From: CAYWPG01 sp964460035
GTDB lineage: Bacteria; Pseudomonadota; Gammaproteobacteria; Nitrococcales; AK92
Length of the DNA stretch: 44,125 bases
NCBI GenBank assembly: GCA_964460035.1
Contig: CAYWPG010000034.1
Location: 1-44,125 of the forward strand
Direction: 5' to 3'
Made by a program: the position numbers and the translations under genes. Of this stretch, positions 9,719-17,615 are shown one piece after another; within the stretch, counting starts at the first letter, position 1; every line of letters begins with the position of its first letter. Under the pieces are notes generated by a model. It had not been told where the DNA came from. It searched no databases and worked only from the letters and a program-made list of their open reading frames with translations.

Positions 9719-10936
9719 ATGATGCAAACCATTAAGAAATCCAACAAGCTGGCGGATGTGTGCTACGACATCCGCGGCCCGGTGCTGGAAGAGGCGAAAC
9801 GCCTGGAAGAGGAAGGACACCGGATACTGAAACTGAATATCGGCAACCCCGCTCCGTTCGGGTTCGAGGCGCCTGAGGAGATTCTTCAGGACGTGCTGTT
9901 GAACCTTCCCACGGCTCAGGGCTATTGCGACTCCAAAGGAATCTTCTCCGCGCGCAAGGCGATCATGCAGCAGTGCCAGCAGCTCGGCATCAACAATGTC
10001 GGGCTGGAGGACATTTACCTCGGCAACGGCGTGAGCGAGCTGATCGTCATGGCCATGCAGGGCCTGCTCAACGACGGCGACGAGATGCTTATCCCGGCGC
10101 CGGATTATCCGCTGTGGACTGCGGCGGTTACGCTCGCCGGCGGCAAGCCGGTGCATTACATGTGCGATGAATACGCGGACTGGCAGCCCGATCTGGCCGA
10201 TATGGAAGCCAAGATCACCAAGCGCACGCGCGGCATCGTCATCATCAATCCCAACAATCCGACAGGGGCCGTTTATTCCCGCGAAGTGCTGGAAGGCATC
10301 GTCCGGCTCGCGGAAAAGTACGGTTTGATCCTGTTCTCCGATGAGATCTACGACAAGATCGTCTATGAGGACGCTCAGCACATCCCCATCGCCAGCCTGA
10401 CCGACGAGGTGCTGTGCGTGACCTTCGGTGGACTATCCAAGGTCTATCGGGTCGCCGGCTTCCGCTCCGGATGGATGATCATCAGCGGTGCCAAGCATCT
10501 GGCCGCCGACTATATCGAGGGTTTGGGCATCCTCTCGTCCATGCGCCTGTGCGCCAACGTACCGGCTCAGCATGCGGTGCAGACCGCGCTGGGCGGCTAT
10601 CAGAGCATCACCGCGCTGGTAAGCCCCGGTGGGCGTCTGCGCGAACAGCGCGACCGCGCCTGGGAGCTGATCAATCAGATTCCGGGCGTCTCGGCGGTCA
10701 AGCCCATGGGGGCACTGTACCTGTTCCTGAAGCTGGATCCCAAGGTTCATCGGATTACCAGCGACCGCCAGCTGGTGCTCGATCTGCTGCGTCAAGAGCA
10801 TCTGTTGCTGGTGGAGGGCACGGCCTTCAACTGGCCGAACCCCGACCACTTGCGCCTGGTGTTCCTGCCGTGGGTGGAGACGCTGGAACTCGCCGCCTCC
10901 AAGCTGCAACGCTTCCTGGAGACCTACCGTCAGTAA
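9719..10936 (+). CDS. alaA: alanine transaminase AlaA (class I PLP aminotransferase)
   Basis: This is a PLP-dependent aminotransferase of fold type I, 405 aa, closely resembling E. coli AlaA (YfbQ), which makes alanine from pyruvate and glutamate. Characteristic segments are LKLNIGNPAPFGFEAPEEI near residue 37, NPNNPTGAVYS near 180, and GGLSKVYRVAGFRSGW with the PLP-binding Lys at 241. The terminal RLVFLPW motif is also typical. Two adjacent ATGs (9719, 9722) are possible starts, with GGAGG about 12-16 nt upstream. It is transcribed alone, with a hairpin shortly after the stop. Confidence 0.93.
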   Translation: MMQTIKKSNKLADVCYDIRGPVLEEAKRLEEEGHRILKLNIGNPAPFGFEAPEEILQDVLLNLPTAQGYCDSKGIFSARKAIMQQCQQLGINNVGLEDIYLGNGVSELIVMAMQGLLNDGDEMLIPAPDYPLWTAAVTLAGGKPVHYMCDEYADWQPDLADMEAKITKRTRGIVIINPNNPTGAVYSREVLEGIVRLAEKYGLILFSDEIYDKIVYEDAQHIPIASLTDEVLCVTFGGLSKVYRVAGFRSGWMIISGAKHLAADYIEGLGILSSMRLCANVPAQHAVQTALGGYQSITALVSPGGRLREQRDRAWELINQIPGVSAVKPMGALYLFLKLDPKVHRITSDRQLVLDLLRQEHLLLVEGTAFNWPNPDHLRLVFLPWVETLELAASKLQRFLETYRQ

Positions 10937-10955
10937 CCAGTAGAACAGGACGGGT

Positions 10956-10977
10956 CGACCGGCTTCGGTGCCGGTCG
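10956..10977. terminator. hairpin after alaA
   Basis: A perfect 8-bp stem, CGACCGGC/GCCGGTCG with a TTCGGT loop, begins 19 nt after the alaA stop. There is no run of T after it, so it may be a transcript-end stabiliser or Rho-associated hairpin rather than a classical terminator. Confidence 0.4.
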
Positions 10978-11107
10978 GCCTACGGGCAGGGCGGCGTCGG
11001 CCAAGCGTGGGGTTGGATGCCGCAGGGGACGAATAGACAAATTAACTGTTAGGCTACGCAATCACAGATCGCAACAGCGATCGACCGCTCGGCCGGCACA
11101 ATGGAAA

Positions 11108-11227
11108 ATGTGTCAGCAGCGTCCGCCGGCCGGCTGCGAAGGAGTGCTCGAAGGACTGCTGGTGGATGGCGCGGCGGTGGCTGCCGCCGTGGCCGATTTA
11201 GTGCGCGAGCGTGACCCTGCGAGGTAG
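11108..11227 (+). CDS. possible 39-aa small ORF ahead of the transglutaminase-like gene
   Basis: An ATG at 11108 opens a 40-codon frame ending in TAG at 11225-11227. The translation contains a coherent acidic/hydrophobic helix (CEGVLEGLLVDGAAVAAAVADL) and a polar end. Its stop is 5 nt before the next ATG at 11233, and the GAGG at its end (11221-11224) can serve as that gene's ribosome binding site, so it could be a coupled leader peptide. No good ribosome binding site is seen for the small ORF itself. It may also be the remnant of a longer gene or chance. Confidence 0.25.
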   Translation: MCQQRPPAGCEGVLEGLLVDGAAVAAAVADLVRERDPAR

Positions 11228-11232
11228 TCGAT

Positions 11233-11805
11233 ATGGCACAGTTGCAGCTTCCGAATTTTGCCCTCGATGCCACTCAGCCCTTTGCCCAGCATTTCGCTGC
11301 CCGCGGGCTGACCAGCTATCACGAAGCTGCCGCCCATGTGTGGCGCTTGCCCTATGGACGCACCTCGCAGCCGAGCAACCTGCTGCGGGTGCTGGAGGAG
11401 GGACGGGGCACATGCAGCAGCAAGCATGCGCTGCTGGCCGCGCTGGCGCGCGAGCACGGGCAGCCGGTAGAACTGTGGCTGGGAATCTACACCATGGATG
11501 AGGCCAACACGCCAGGCATCGGGCTGGTGTTGGCCGAGTATGGCCTTGCGTGCTTGCCGGAGGCGCATTGCTATCTGGTGTATGCAGGGCACAACGTCGA
11601 TCTTAGTACCCCGCGCGGGACCTTGCTGCCGGGGCTGCCTTTCTTGCGCCGGGAGCGCATTACCCCGGAGCAGAGCAGCACCTACAAGACCGAGTGGCAC
11701 AAGGCTTTCATAGAAGAATGGGCGCGTGCTCGGGATCTCGATCCAAAGCGGGTCTGGGAAGCCAGAGAAGCGTGCATCGAGGCGCTCACCGCGCAGGCGG
11801 CGTGA
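11233..11805 (+). CDS. transglutaminase-like (papain-fold) protein of unknown function
   Basis: This 190-aa protein is not assigned to a named family. It contains the order of residues expected of a transglutaminase/papain-like fold: GTCSSKHALLAALAREHG (Cys at about residue 59), then PEAHCYLVY (His about 113), then NVDLS (Asp about 121). This Cys-His-Asp order suggests a cysteine peptidase, amidase or transfer activity, or a non-catalytic fold relative. The ATG has GAGG 8 nt upstream. The GNAT acetyltransferase gene begins 9 nt after its stop, so the two probably form an operon. No signal peptide is seen, so it is likely cytosolic. Confidence 0.7.
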   Translation: MAQLQLPNFALDATQPFAQHFAARGLTSYHEAAAHVWRLPYGRTSQPSNLLRVLEEGRGTCSSKHALLAALAREHGQPVELWLGIYTMDEANTPGIGLVLAEYGLACLPEAHCYLVYAGHNVDLSTPRGTLLPGLPFLRRERITPEQSSTYKTEWHKAFIEEWARARDLDPKRVWEAREACIEALTAQAA

Positions 11806-11814
11806 AGGGGTTTA

Positions 11815-12288
11815 GTGGTGGAGGGGATAGTCATACGTCCGGGCGTGCCGGAGGATGCCCAGGCGATCGCGGGCATTCTGCGCGAACTGGGATGGGTGGA
11901 ACACATGGCGGCGGAGACGCCGGAACAGTCCGAGCGAAGGATCGCCGAACGCATTACCGCCTATCTGAACAGCGATAGCCATTCGCTCTATATCGCAGCT
12001 ACTACCGACGGCGCGGTGGCAGGCTACTGCGCGGTTCACTGGCTGCCGTATTTACTGCTGGCCGGACCCGAAGGTTATGTCTCCGAGCTGTTCATCGCGG
12101 CCTCGGCGCGTGGGCGCGGGCTGGGGGCGTATCTGCTCGAACAGGTGGCCGCCGAAGCTCGCCGGCGCGGTTGTTCGAGGCTGATGCTGATAAACAATAA
12201 GGTGCGGGAGTCGTACCAGCGCAGCTTCTACGCCAAGCAAGGGTGGCGGGAGCGCGAGAACATCGCCAATTTCATCTTGGAACTCTGA
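11815..12288 (+). CDS. GNAT family N-acetyltransferase
   Basis: This is a 157-aa GCN5-related acetyltransferase that would transfer acetyl from acetyl-CoA to an amine; the substrate is unknown. It opens with the typical IRPGVPEDAQAIAGILRELGW. The acetyl-CoA pyrophosphate loop is ARGRGLGAYLLEQVAAEARRRG (about residues 99-120, R/QxxGxG/A pattern), preceded by the beta-strand VSELFIA. The end, SFYAKQGWRER, matches the last strands of the fold. There are two adjacent GTG start candidates at 11815 and 11818, with AAGGGG just upstream. It is probably co-transcribed with the transglutaminase-like gene. Confidence 0.85.
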   Translation: MVEGIVIRPGVPEDAQAIAGILRELGWVEHMAAETPEQSERRIAERITAYLNSDSHSLYIAATTDGAVAGYCAVHWLPYLLLAGPEGYVSELFIAASARGRGLGAYLLEQVAAEARRRGCSRLMLINNKVRESYQRSFYAKQGWRERENIANFILEL

Positions 12289-12296
12289 GCAGTAGA

Positions 12297-12322
12297 GGCG
12301 CGGCGGCGGCTGTCGCCGCGCC
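12297..12322. terminator. strong GC hairpin after the GNAT gene
   Basis: A perfect 9-bp stem, GGCGCGGCG/CGCCGCGCC with an 8-nt loop, starts 8 nt after the GNAT stop. No T tract follows, so intrinsic termination is not certain. Confidence 0.4.
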
Positions 12323-12608
12323 AAGCGATTGTAGCGGCGGCCGCCTGCCCCTACCGTTGAGTGATGTGTCCCTCCCGTGGCGGGCGAGGGGTAGCGATGC
12401 TGGGCCTGGGCGTTGTCCGCAGGGCACGCGGTCGTCGTGCGTTGCGGCTGCTCAAATAGAGCCTAGTCGGGTACTGCGCCAATAGCTATAGTTGGCGGCA
12501 GGCGAAAGTGCCGGGAGCTCGATACGCGGGCGCATGGAGCAGGGGAGCAGACGAGGCGTCGGGATGGCCTTCTCGAGGTTTCGCTAAACACAGCAGTCGG
12601 CGGGTGTC
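12323..12608. other. non-coding stretch upstream of gcvT
   Basis: With the preceding hairpin this makes a 320-nt gap ahead of the glycine cleavage operon. I looked for a glycine riboswitch, which often precedes gcvT, but did not find the conserved aptamer cores expected of that class. No convincing -35/-10 pair and no RNA gene is visible. The ribosome binding site for gcvT (GGCGGGTG, 12599-12606) is weak. Confidence 0.5.
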
Positions 12609-13688
12609 ATGGCGAATAGAACTCCTCTTTATGAGCAGCATTGCAGCGCTGGCGCGAAGATCGTCGAGTTCGCCGGTTGGGACATGCCGCTGCATTATGG
12701 CTCACAGCTGGAAGAGCACCGAGCGGTGCGCAGCGGCTGCGGGATTTTCGACATCTCCCACATGGGAGTGATCGACATCGCCGGCGTGCAGGGGCAAGCC
12801 TTCCTGCGCTATGCACTTGCCAACGACGTGTTCCCGCTGAGCGCGGGCAAAGCCCTCTATAGCTGCCTGTTGAATCACGATGGCGGCATTCTCGACGATT
12901 TGATCGTTTATCTGCGGCCGGACGGCAGCTACCGGATGGTTGTGAACGCCGCCAACCGCGAACGGGATCTTGCATGGCTGCAGCATCAGGCCCAAGGGTT
13001 CGATGCGGTGCTGACCGCACGGCCCGAGCTCGCGATGATCGCGGTACAGGGGCCGACGGCGCCGGCCATTGCCGCTTCGGTGTTGCCCGCCGCTTTGCGG
13101 GAACCGGCAGCGGCGCTGGCGCCTTTTCACGCGGCCGAAGACCAGGGGTGGTTCGTTAGCCGCACGGGCTATACCGGCGAGGACGGGTTCGAGCTGATGA
13201 TGCCGGCCGCGGCAGCGGCAAGTTGTTGGCAGGGGCTGCTAGATGCCGGGGCTCGCCCTTGCGGGCTGGGCGCGCGCGATAGCCTGCGTCTGGAGGCGGG
13301 CATGAATCTCTACGGCCAAGACATGGACAGCACCACCACTCCGCTGGAGTCGAACCTGGGCTGGACCGTTGCTTGGGAGCCGCAGGAGCGGGATTTCATA
13401 GGCCGCGCTGCACTCGCGGAGCAGCGCCGGCAAGGCGTTGGGAAACGGCTGGTCGGGCTGGTGCTCGAAGATCGAGGAGTGTTGCGCGCGCATCAGCCGG
13501 TTTACGTGGCCGGCGGCGTGGGCGAGATCACCAGTGGCACGTTCTCGCCTGTGCTGGGCAAGTCTATAGGATTGGCGCGCATTCCCAACGGTAGCGACAC
13601 GCGTTGCGAAGTGGAGATTCGCAACAAACGCTTGCAAGCTCGTATCGTCAGGCCGCCGTTCGTGCGCCGTGGCCGTATTCTGATTTAA
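12609..13688 (+). CDS. gcvT: glycine cleavage system aminomethyltransferase (T protein)
   Basis: GcvT takes the aminomethyl group from lipoyl-GcvH and passes the one-carbon unit to tetrahydrofolate, releasing ammonia. The product is 359 aa, standard length. The N-terminus RTPLYEQHCSAGAKIVEFAGWDMPL, the GIFDISHMG motif near residue 45, and LEAGMNLYGQDMD near residue 230 are family signatures, and EITSGTFSPVLGKSIG lies in the C-terminal domain. It is the first gene of gcvT-gcvH-gcvPA-tpx-gcvPB, with 24 nt to gcvH. Confidence 0.96.
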   Translation: MANRTPLYEQHCSAGAKIVEFAGWDMPLHYGSQLEEHRAVRSGCGIFDISHMGVIDIAGVQGQAFLRYALANDVFPLSAGKALYSCLLNHDGGILDDLIVYLRPDGSYRMVVNAANRERDLAWLQHQAQGFDAVLTARPELAMIAVQGPTAPAIAASVLPAALREPAAALAPFHAAEDQGWFVSRTGYTGEDGFELMMPAAAAASCWQGLLDAGARPCGLGARDSLRLEAGMNLYGQDMDSTTTPLESNLGWTVAWEPQERDFIGRAALAEQRRQGVGKRLVGLVLEDRGVLRAHQPVYVAGGVGEITSGTFSPVLGKSIGLARIPNGSDTRCEVEIRNKRLQARIVRPPFVRRGRILI

Positions 13689-13712
13689 CCGACTACAAAG
13701 AAGGACAGCCCA

Positions 13713-14111
13713 ATGAGCTACGTGCCCAATGACCTCAAATATGCCAGCACCCACGAGTGGGCCCGGTTGGAAGACGATGGGACCATCACCGTCGGCATTA
13801 CCGATCATGCCCAGGCGGCGCTGGGGGACCTGGTGTTCGTGGAAACGCCCATGGTCGGTAATCAGGTCGCCGCCAAGGATGCCTGTGCAGTGGTCGAGTC
13901 GGTGAAGGCCGCGTCCGACATCTATGCGCCGGTAAGCGGAGAGATTGTCGACGCCAACGTCGCTCTCAACGATACGCCGGAGTTGATCAACACCGATCCA
14001 TACGGGGATGGTTGGATCATGCGCATTCGTCCGGACGATGACGAAGAACTGGAGTCGCTGCTGGAGGCCGAGGAGTACGAAGCCCTGATCAGCGGCGACG
14101 AAGAAGAGTGA
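13713..14111 (+). CDS. gcvH: glycine cleavage system H protein
   Basis: GcvH is the lipoylated carrier that shuttles the aminomethyl intermediate between the P, T and L proteins. The product is 132 aa, with the lipoyl site VESVKAASDIYAPVSG; the modified Lys is residue 65. The acidic C-terminal end (DDDEELESLLEAEEYEAL) is typical. AAGGA at 13701-13705 precedes the ATG. It lies 24 nt after gcvT and 12 nt before gcvPA. Confidence 0.97.
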   Translation: MSYVPNDLKYASTHEWARLEDDGTITVGITDHAQAALGDLVFVETPMVGNQVAAKDACAVVESVKAASDIYAPVSGEIVDANVALNDTPELINTDPYGDGWIMRIRPDDDEELESLLEAEEYEALISGDEEE

Positions 14112-14123
14112 CGAGGGCTGGAT

Positions 14124-15482
14124 ATGCCCTTTATTCCCCACACCGACCGGGATGTAGAGCAGATGCTGGCGACCATAGGAGTCGCCAGCATCGACGAGCT
14201 GTTCGACGAGATCCCGGCGAAGCTGCGCAGCCGGTCTTTGGCCGGTATTCCAGCAGGGATGTCGGAAATGGAGGTGGCGCAGCTGATGCGCGCGCGCGCC
14301 GCTGCCGACGTGCAGCCCACCTGTTTCATAGGTGCCGGTGCCTATGAGCACCATATTCCAGCCGCCGTCTGGGAGATCACCACCCGCGGCGAATTCTACA
14401 GCGCCTACACGCCCTATCAGGCCGAGGCCTCGCAAGGCACGTTGCAGTTGCTCTACGAGTACCAGAGCATGATGTCCAGCCTGACCGGGCTGGATGTGGC
14501 CAATGCGTCGCTGTACGACGGGGCTTCGGCTCTTGCCGAGGCTGTGCTCATGGCGGTGCGCGCGAATCGGCGCTCGACCTCGCGCCGCATTCTGATGCCG
14601 CGCACCGTCCATCCGGTCTACCGCCGTGTGGTGGACAGCATAGTGCGTAACCAGCAGGTGGCTATCGAGGAGTTGGATTACGATCCCAGCGGAGGCCATC
14701 TGAATCCGGCTTCGCTGGAGCGCTTTGCCGGGGAAGACATTACCGCCTTGGTCATTCCGCAACCGAATTTCTTCGGAGTGCTGGAGGAAACAGGCGCGCT
14801 TACCGACTGGGCTCATGCCAACGGCGCGCTGGTCATAGCGGTGATAAACCCCATCGCGCTGGCCCTGCTCTCGCCCCCAGGCGAGTGGGGCAGCGAGGGG
14901 GCGGACATCGCTTGCGGGGAAGGCCAGCCGCTGGGTGTGCCGCTCAGCTCGGGCGGGCCTTACTTCGGTTTCATGAGCTGCAAGAAGGCGTATGTGCGCC
15001 AGATGCCGGGGCGCATCGTAGGCCGCACCCAGGATCTGGATGGCCGCGAAGGCTTTACGCTTACCCTGCAGGCACGCGAGCAGCATATCCGCCGCTCCAA
15101 GGCGACTTCCAACATCTGTACCAATCAGGGCTTGCTGGTCACTGCCGCGACGATCTACATGTCGTTGCTGGGTGCCGAAGGCCTGGCTCGCGTCGCCGCC
15201 GCTTGTCATGCCAATACCCAGGCGCTGGTGACGGCGCTTACTGATATTCCCGACGTGGAGGCGGTATTCGACCGCCCGCGCTTTCACGAGGCCGTGGTAC
15301 GGCTGCCGCGGCCGGTTGCCGAGGTGCTGCCCCGGCTGGCCGATGAGGGGGTGCTAGGCGGCTTCGATCTCACCGCCGCTTACCCGGAATTGGGCGAGGC
15401 TGTGCTGGTATGTGCAACCGAGATGCGCAGCCCCGCCGAAATTAGCGATTTTGCGGCCAAGCTGCGTACTCTACTGGCCTGA
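14124..15482 (+). CDS. gcvPA: glycine dehydrogenase (decarboxylating) subunit 1
   Basis: This is the N-terminal half of the two-subunit glycine decarboxylase (P protein), 452 aa. It supplies the structural half of the active site, while the PLP lysine is in gcvPB. MPFIPHTDRDVEQMLATIG at the start, FIGAGAYEHHIPAAV near residue 70, and TPYQAEASQGTLQ are family signatures. A split P protein is known from many Gram-positives, Thermus and some gammaproteobacteria, unlike the single chain of E. coli. It sits in the gcv operon but is separated from gcvPB by tpx. Confidence 0.95.
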   Translation: MPFIPHTDRDVEQMLATIGVASIDELFDEIPAKLRSRSLAGIPAGMSEMEVAQLMRARAAADVQPTCFIGAGAYEHHIPAAVWEITTRGEFYSAYTPYQAEASQGTLQLLYEYQSMMSSLTGLDVANASLYDGASALAEAVLMAVRANRRSTSRRILMPRTVHPVYRRVVDSIVRNQQVAIEELDYDPSGGHLNPASLERFAGEDITALVIPQPNFFGVLEETGALTDWAHANGALVIAVINPIALALLSPPGEWGSEGADIACGEGQPLGVPLSSGGPYFGFMSCKKAYVRQMPGRIVGRTQDLDGREGFTLTLQAREQHIRRSKATSNICTNQGLLVTAATIYMSLLGAEGLARVAAACHANTQALVTALTDIPDVEAVFDRPRFHEAVVRLPRPVAEVLPRLADEGVLGGFDLTAAYPELGEAVLVCATEMRSPAEISDFAAKLRTLLA

Positions 15483-15506
15483 TCGGTTAACTGAAGGAGG
15501 CAAAGC

Positions 15507-16007
15507 ATGGCGACCATTACGCTGCGAGGGAATCCGACTCGCACCAACGGCGAGCTGCCGGCCGAGGGGGCGCAGGCTCCCGACTTTACGCTCACCGACG
15601 TGAATTTGCAGGATGTGAAGCTGAGCGATTTTCGCGGCAAGAAGAAGTTGCTGAACATAGTGCCCAGCTTGGACACCGGTATCTGCGCCAAATCGACCAA
15701 GCTATTCAACGACGCTGCCAAGAAGTATCCGGATGCGGTGCTGATCAGCGTCTCGGCCGACCTGCCTTTCGCGCAGAAGCGGTTCTGCCAGGCCGAGGGG
15801 GTGGAGAACATCAAGACGTTGTCCATGTTCCGCAACCCGAATTTCGCGCGCGATTACGGTGTGATGATCGAAGATGGCCCGATGGCGGGGCTGAGCGCAC
15901 GGGCGGTGGTGGTGATCGACGAGAACGATCGCGTGATCTACCGCGAACTGGTGCCGGAGATCGGGCAGGAGCCCGATTACGAAAAGGCGCTGGCGGCACT
16001 GGGCTGA
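15507..16007 (+). CDS. tpx: thiol peroxidase (atypical 2-Cys peroxiredoxin)
   Basis: Tpx reduces hydrogen and lipid peroxides using thioredoxin. The product is 166 aa, normal for the family. The peroxidatic Cys is residue 60 in PSLDTGIC and the resolving Cys is residue 94 in ADLPFAQKRFC; both are intact. The end ARAVVVIDENDRVIYRELVPEI matches E. coli Tpx closely. GAAGGAGG at 15493-15500 gives a strong ribosome binding site. It is inserted between gcvPA and gcvPB on the same strand, 24 nt after gcvPA and 63 nt before gcvPB, so it is probably co-transcribed with them. Confidence 0.95.
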   Translation: MATITLRGNPTRTNGELPAEGAQAPDFTLTDVNLQDVKLSDFRGKKKLLNIVPSLDTGICAKSTKLFNDAAKKYPDAVLISVSADLPFAQKRFCQAEGVENIKTLSMFRNPNFARDYGVMIEDGPMAGLSARAVVVIDENDRVIYRELVPEIGQEPDYEKALAALG

Positions 16008-16070
16008 CGCCCGGCGTGCCCGCAGAGTGATGGTGGCGCAGCCACCGCAGCGCAGCGAGGATTCCACGAC

Positions 16071-17513
16071 ATGCTGATATTCGAGCACAGTCGGCAAGGA
16101 CGGCGCGCAATGGCGCAGGCTCCGCGCGAGGAGCCTGCCGTCGACCTGCCCGCGCACCTGCGCCGTAAGCAGGCGCCGCTTTTGCCCGAGGTATCCGAGC
16201 TGCAGGTGGTGCGCCACTTCACGCGGTTGTCGCAGCGCAATTTCTCCATCGATACCCACTTCTATCCGCTGGGCTCCTGCACCATGAAGTACAACCCGCG
16301 GGCCAGCAATACACTGGCCATGTTGCCGGGCTTCTTGGGGCGGCATCCGTATGCGGACGAGCGCTTCGGTCAGGGGTTTCTCGCCTGTCTCTACGAGTTG
16401 CAGGAGATTCTGGCCGAAGTGACCGGCATGCGGGCAGTGAGCCTTACGCCGATGGCCGGCGCCCAGGGCGAGTTCGCCGGCGTGGCGATGATCCGGGCCT
16501 ATCACGAGGCGCGCGGCGATACCGCGCGTACAGAAATTCTCGTGCCAGATGCCGCGCACGGCACCAATCCGGCCACGGCGGTGATGTGCGGTTACAAGGT
16601 GCGCGAGATTCCCACCGACGACCAGGGCGATGTGGATGTGGCTGCCCTGAGAGCGGCGGTAGGGCCGCAGACGGCGGGCATCATGCTCACCAACCCATCG
16701 ACCCTGGGCGTGTTCGAGCGGCGTATCGAACAGATCGCCAGCATCGTCCACACGGCCGGCGGCTTGCTCTACTACGACGGGGCCAACCTGAACGCCATTC
16801 TGGGCAAGGTGCGGCCAGGCGACATGGGCTTCGACGTCATCCACGTCAATCTGCACAAGACGTTTTCGACGCCGCATGGCGGCGGCGGTCCGGGCTCCGG
16901 TGCGATAGGCGTCGGCGAGCGGCTGCTGCCGTTCATGCCCGTGCCGGTGGTAGGCCGGGACGGGCCGCGCTACCGCTGGCTGACCGAAGTGGATATGCCC
17001 CAGAGCATCGGCCGGCTGTCGGCGTTCATGGGCAATGCCGGCGTGCTGTTGCGCGCTTACGTCTACGTGCGCATGCTCGGCCGCGAAGGCATGGAGCGTG
17101 TGAGCGAGTTTGCGGCGCTGAACGCCAACTACCTGATGCAGCGCCTGCGGGCCGAGGGCTTTCAGCTCGCCTTCCCGCGGCGGCGCGCCAGCCACGAGTT
17201 CATCGTCACGCTCAAGCGCGAGGCGCGCGAGCTGGGCGTAACCGCGATGGACTTCGCCAAGAGGCTGCTGGACTACGGCTATCATGCGCCCACCACGTAC
17301 TTCCCGCTGCTGGTACCTGAGTGCCTGCTGATCGAGCCAACCGAAACCGAGACCAAAGAAGAGCTCGACGGTTTCGTCGCGGCCATGGTACGCATACGCG
17401 ACGAGGCCAAGGCCGATCCCGACCTGTTGAAAGGTGCGCCTTATAATCTGCCGGTTCGACGGCTCGATGATGTAAAAGCCGCCCGCAAGCTCGATCTTGC
17501 CTGGCGGCCTTAA
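16071..17513 (+). CDS. gcvPB: glycine dehydrogenase (decarboxylating) subunit 2
   Basis: This is the C-terminal, PLP-binding half of glycine decarboxylase, 480 aa. The PLP-binding Lys is residue 263 in VNLHKTFSTPHGGGGPG. HFTRLSQRNFSIDTHFYPLGSCTMKYNP (about 49-76) and LVPDAAHGTNPATA (about 158-170) are highly conserved P-protein segments. The start MLIFEHSR matches other GcvPB proteins. Together with GcvPA, GcvH and GcvT it covers the glycine cleavage complex except for the L protein, which is usually encoded elsewhere. Confidence 0.96.
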   Translation: MLIFEHSRQGRRAMAQAPREEPAVDLPAHLRRKQAPLLPEVSELQVVRHFTRLSQRNFSIDTHFYPLGSCTMKYNPRASNTLAMLPGFLGRHPYADERFGQGFLACLYELQEILAEVTGMRAVSLTPMAGAQGEFAGVAMIRAYHEARGDTARTEILVPDAAHGTNPATAVMCGYKVREIPTDDQGDVDVAALRAAVGPQTAGIMLTNPSTLGVFERRIEQIASIVHTAGGLLYYDGANLNAILGKVRPGDMGFDVIHVNLHKTFSTPHGGGGPGSGAIGVGERLLPFMPVPVVGRDGPRYRWLTEVDMPQSIGRLSAFMGNAGVLLRAYVYVRMLGREGMERVSEFAALNANYLMQRLRAEGFQLAFPRRRASHEFIVTLKREARELGVTAMDFAKRLLDYGYHAPTTYFPLLVPECLLIEPTETETKEELDGFVAAMVRIRDEAKADPDLLKGAPYNLPVRRLDDVKAARKLDLAWRP

Positions 17514-17615
17514 GGGGTGGGAGAAAAGCGCTCCTCGGCATCGCGCCTGGGGGCGGTGCGTTCATCGGCTGTTACGACGGAAAGCCGGACACACTAAGAG
17601 AATCAAGGAGTCTGC

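Noticed and set aside
12323..12608. Possible glycine riboswitch ahead of gcvT
   Set aside because: The short GAGG and CGCTAAAC stretches recall aptamer pieces, but the conserved core order and pairing were not found.
13239..15287. 682-codon minus-strand open frame opposite gcvT, gcvH and gcvPA
   Set aside because: It lies entirely opposite clearly identified genes and its translation is His/Arg/Gln-rich, as expected of a GC-rich antisense shadow.
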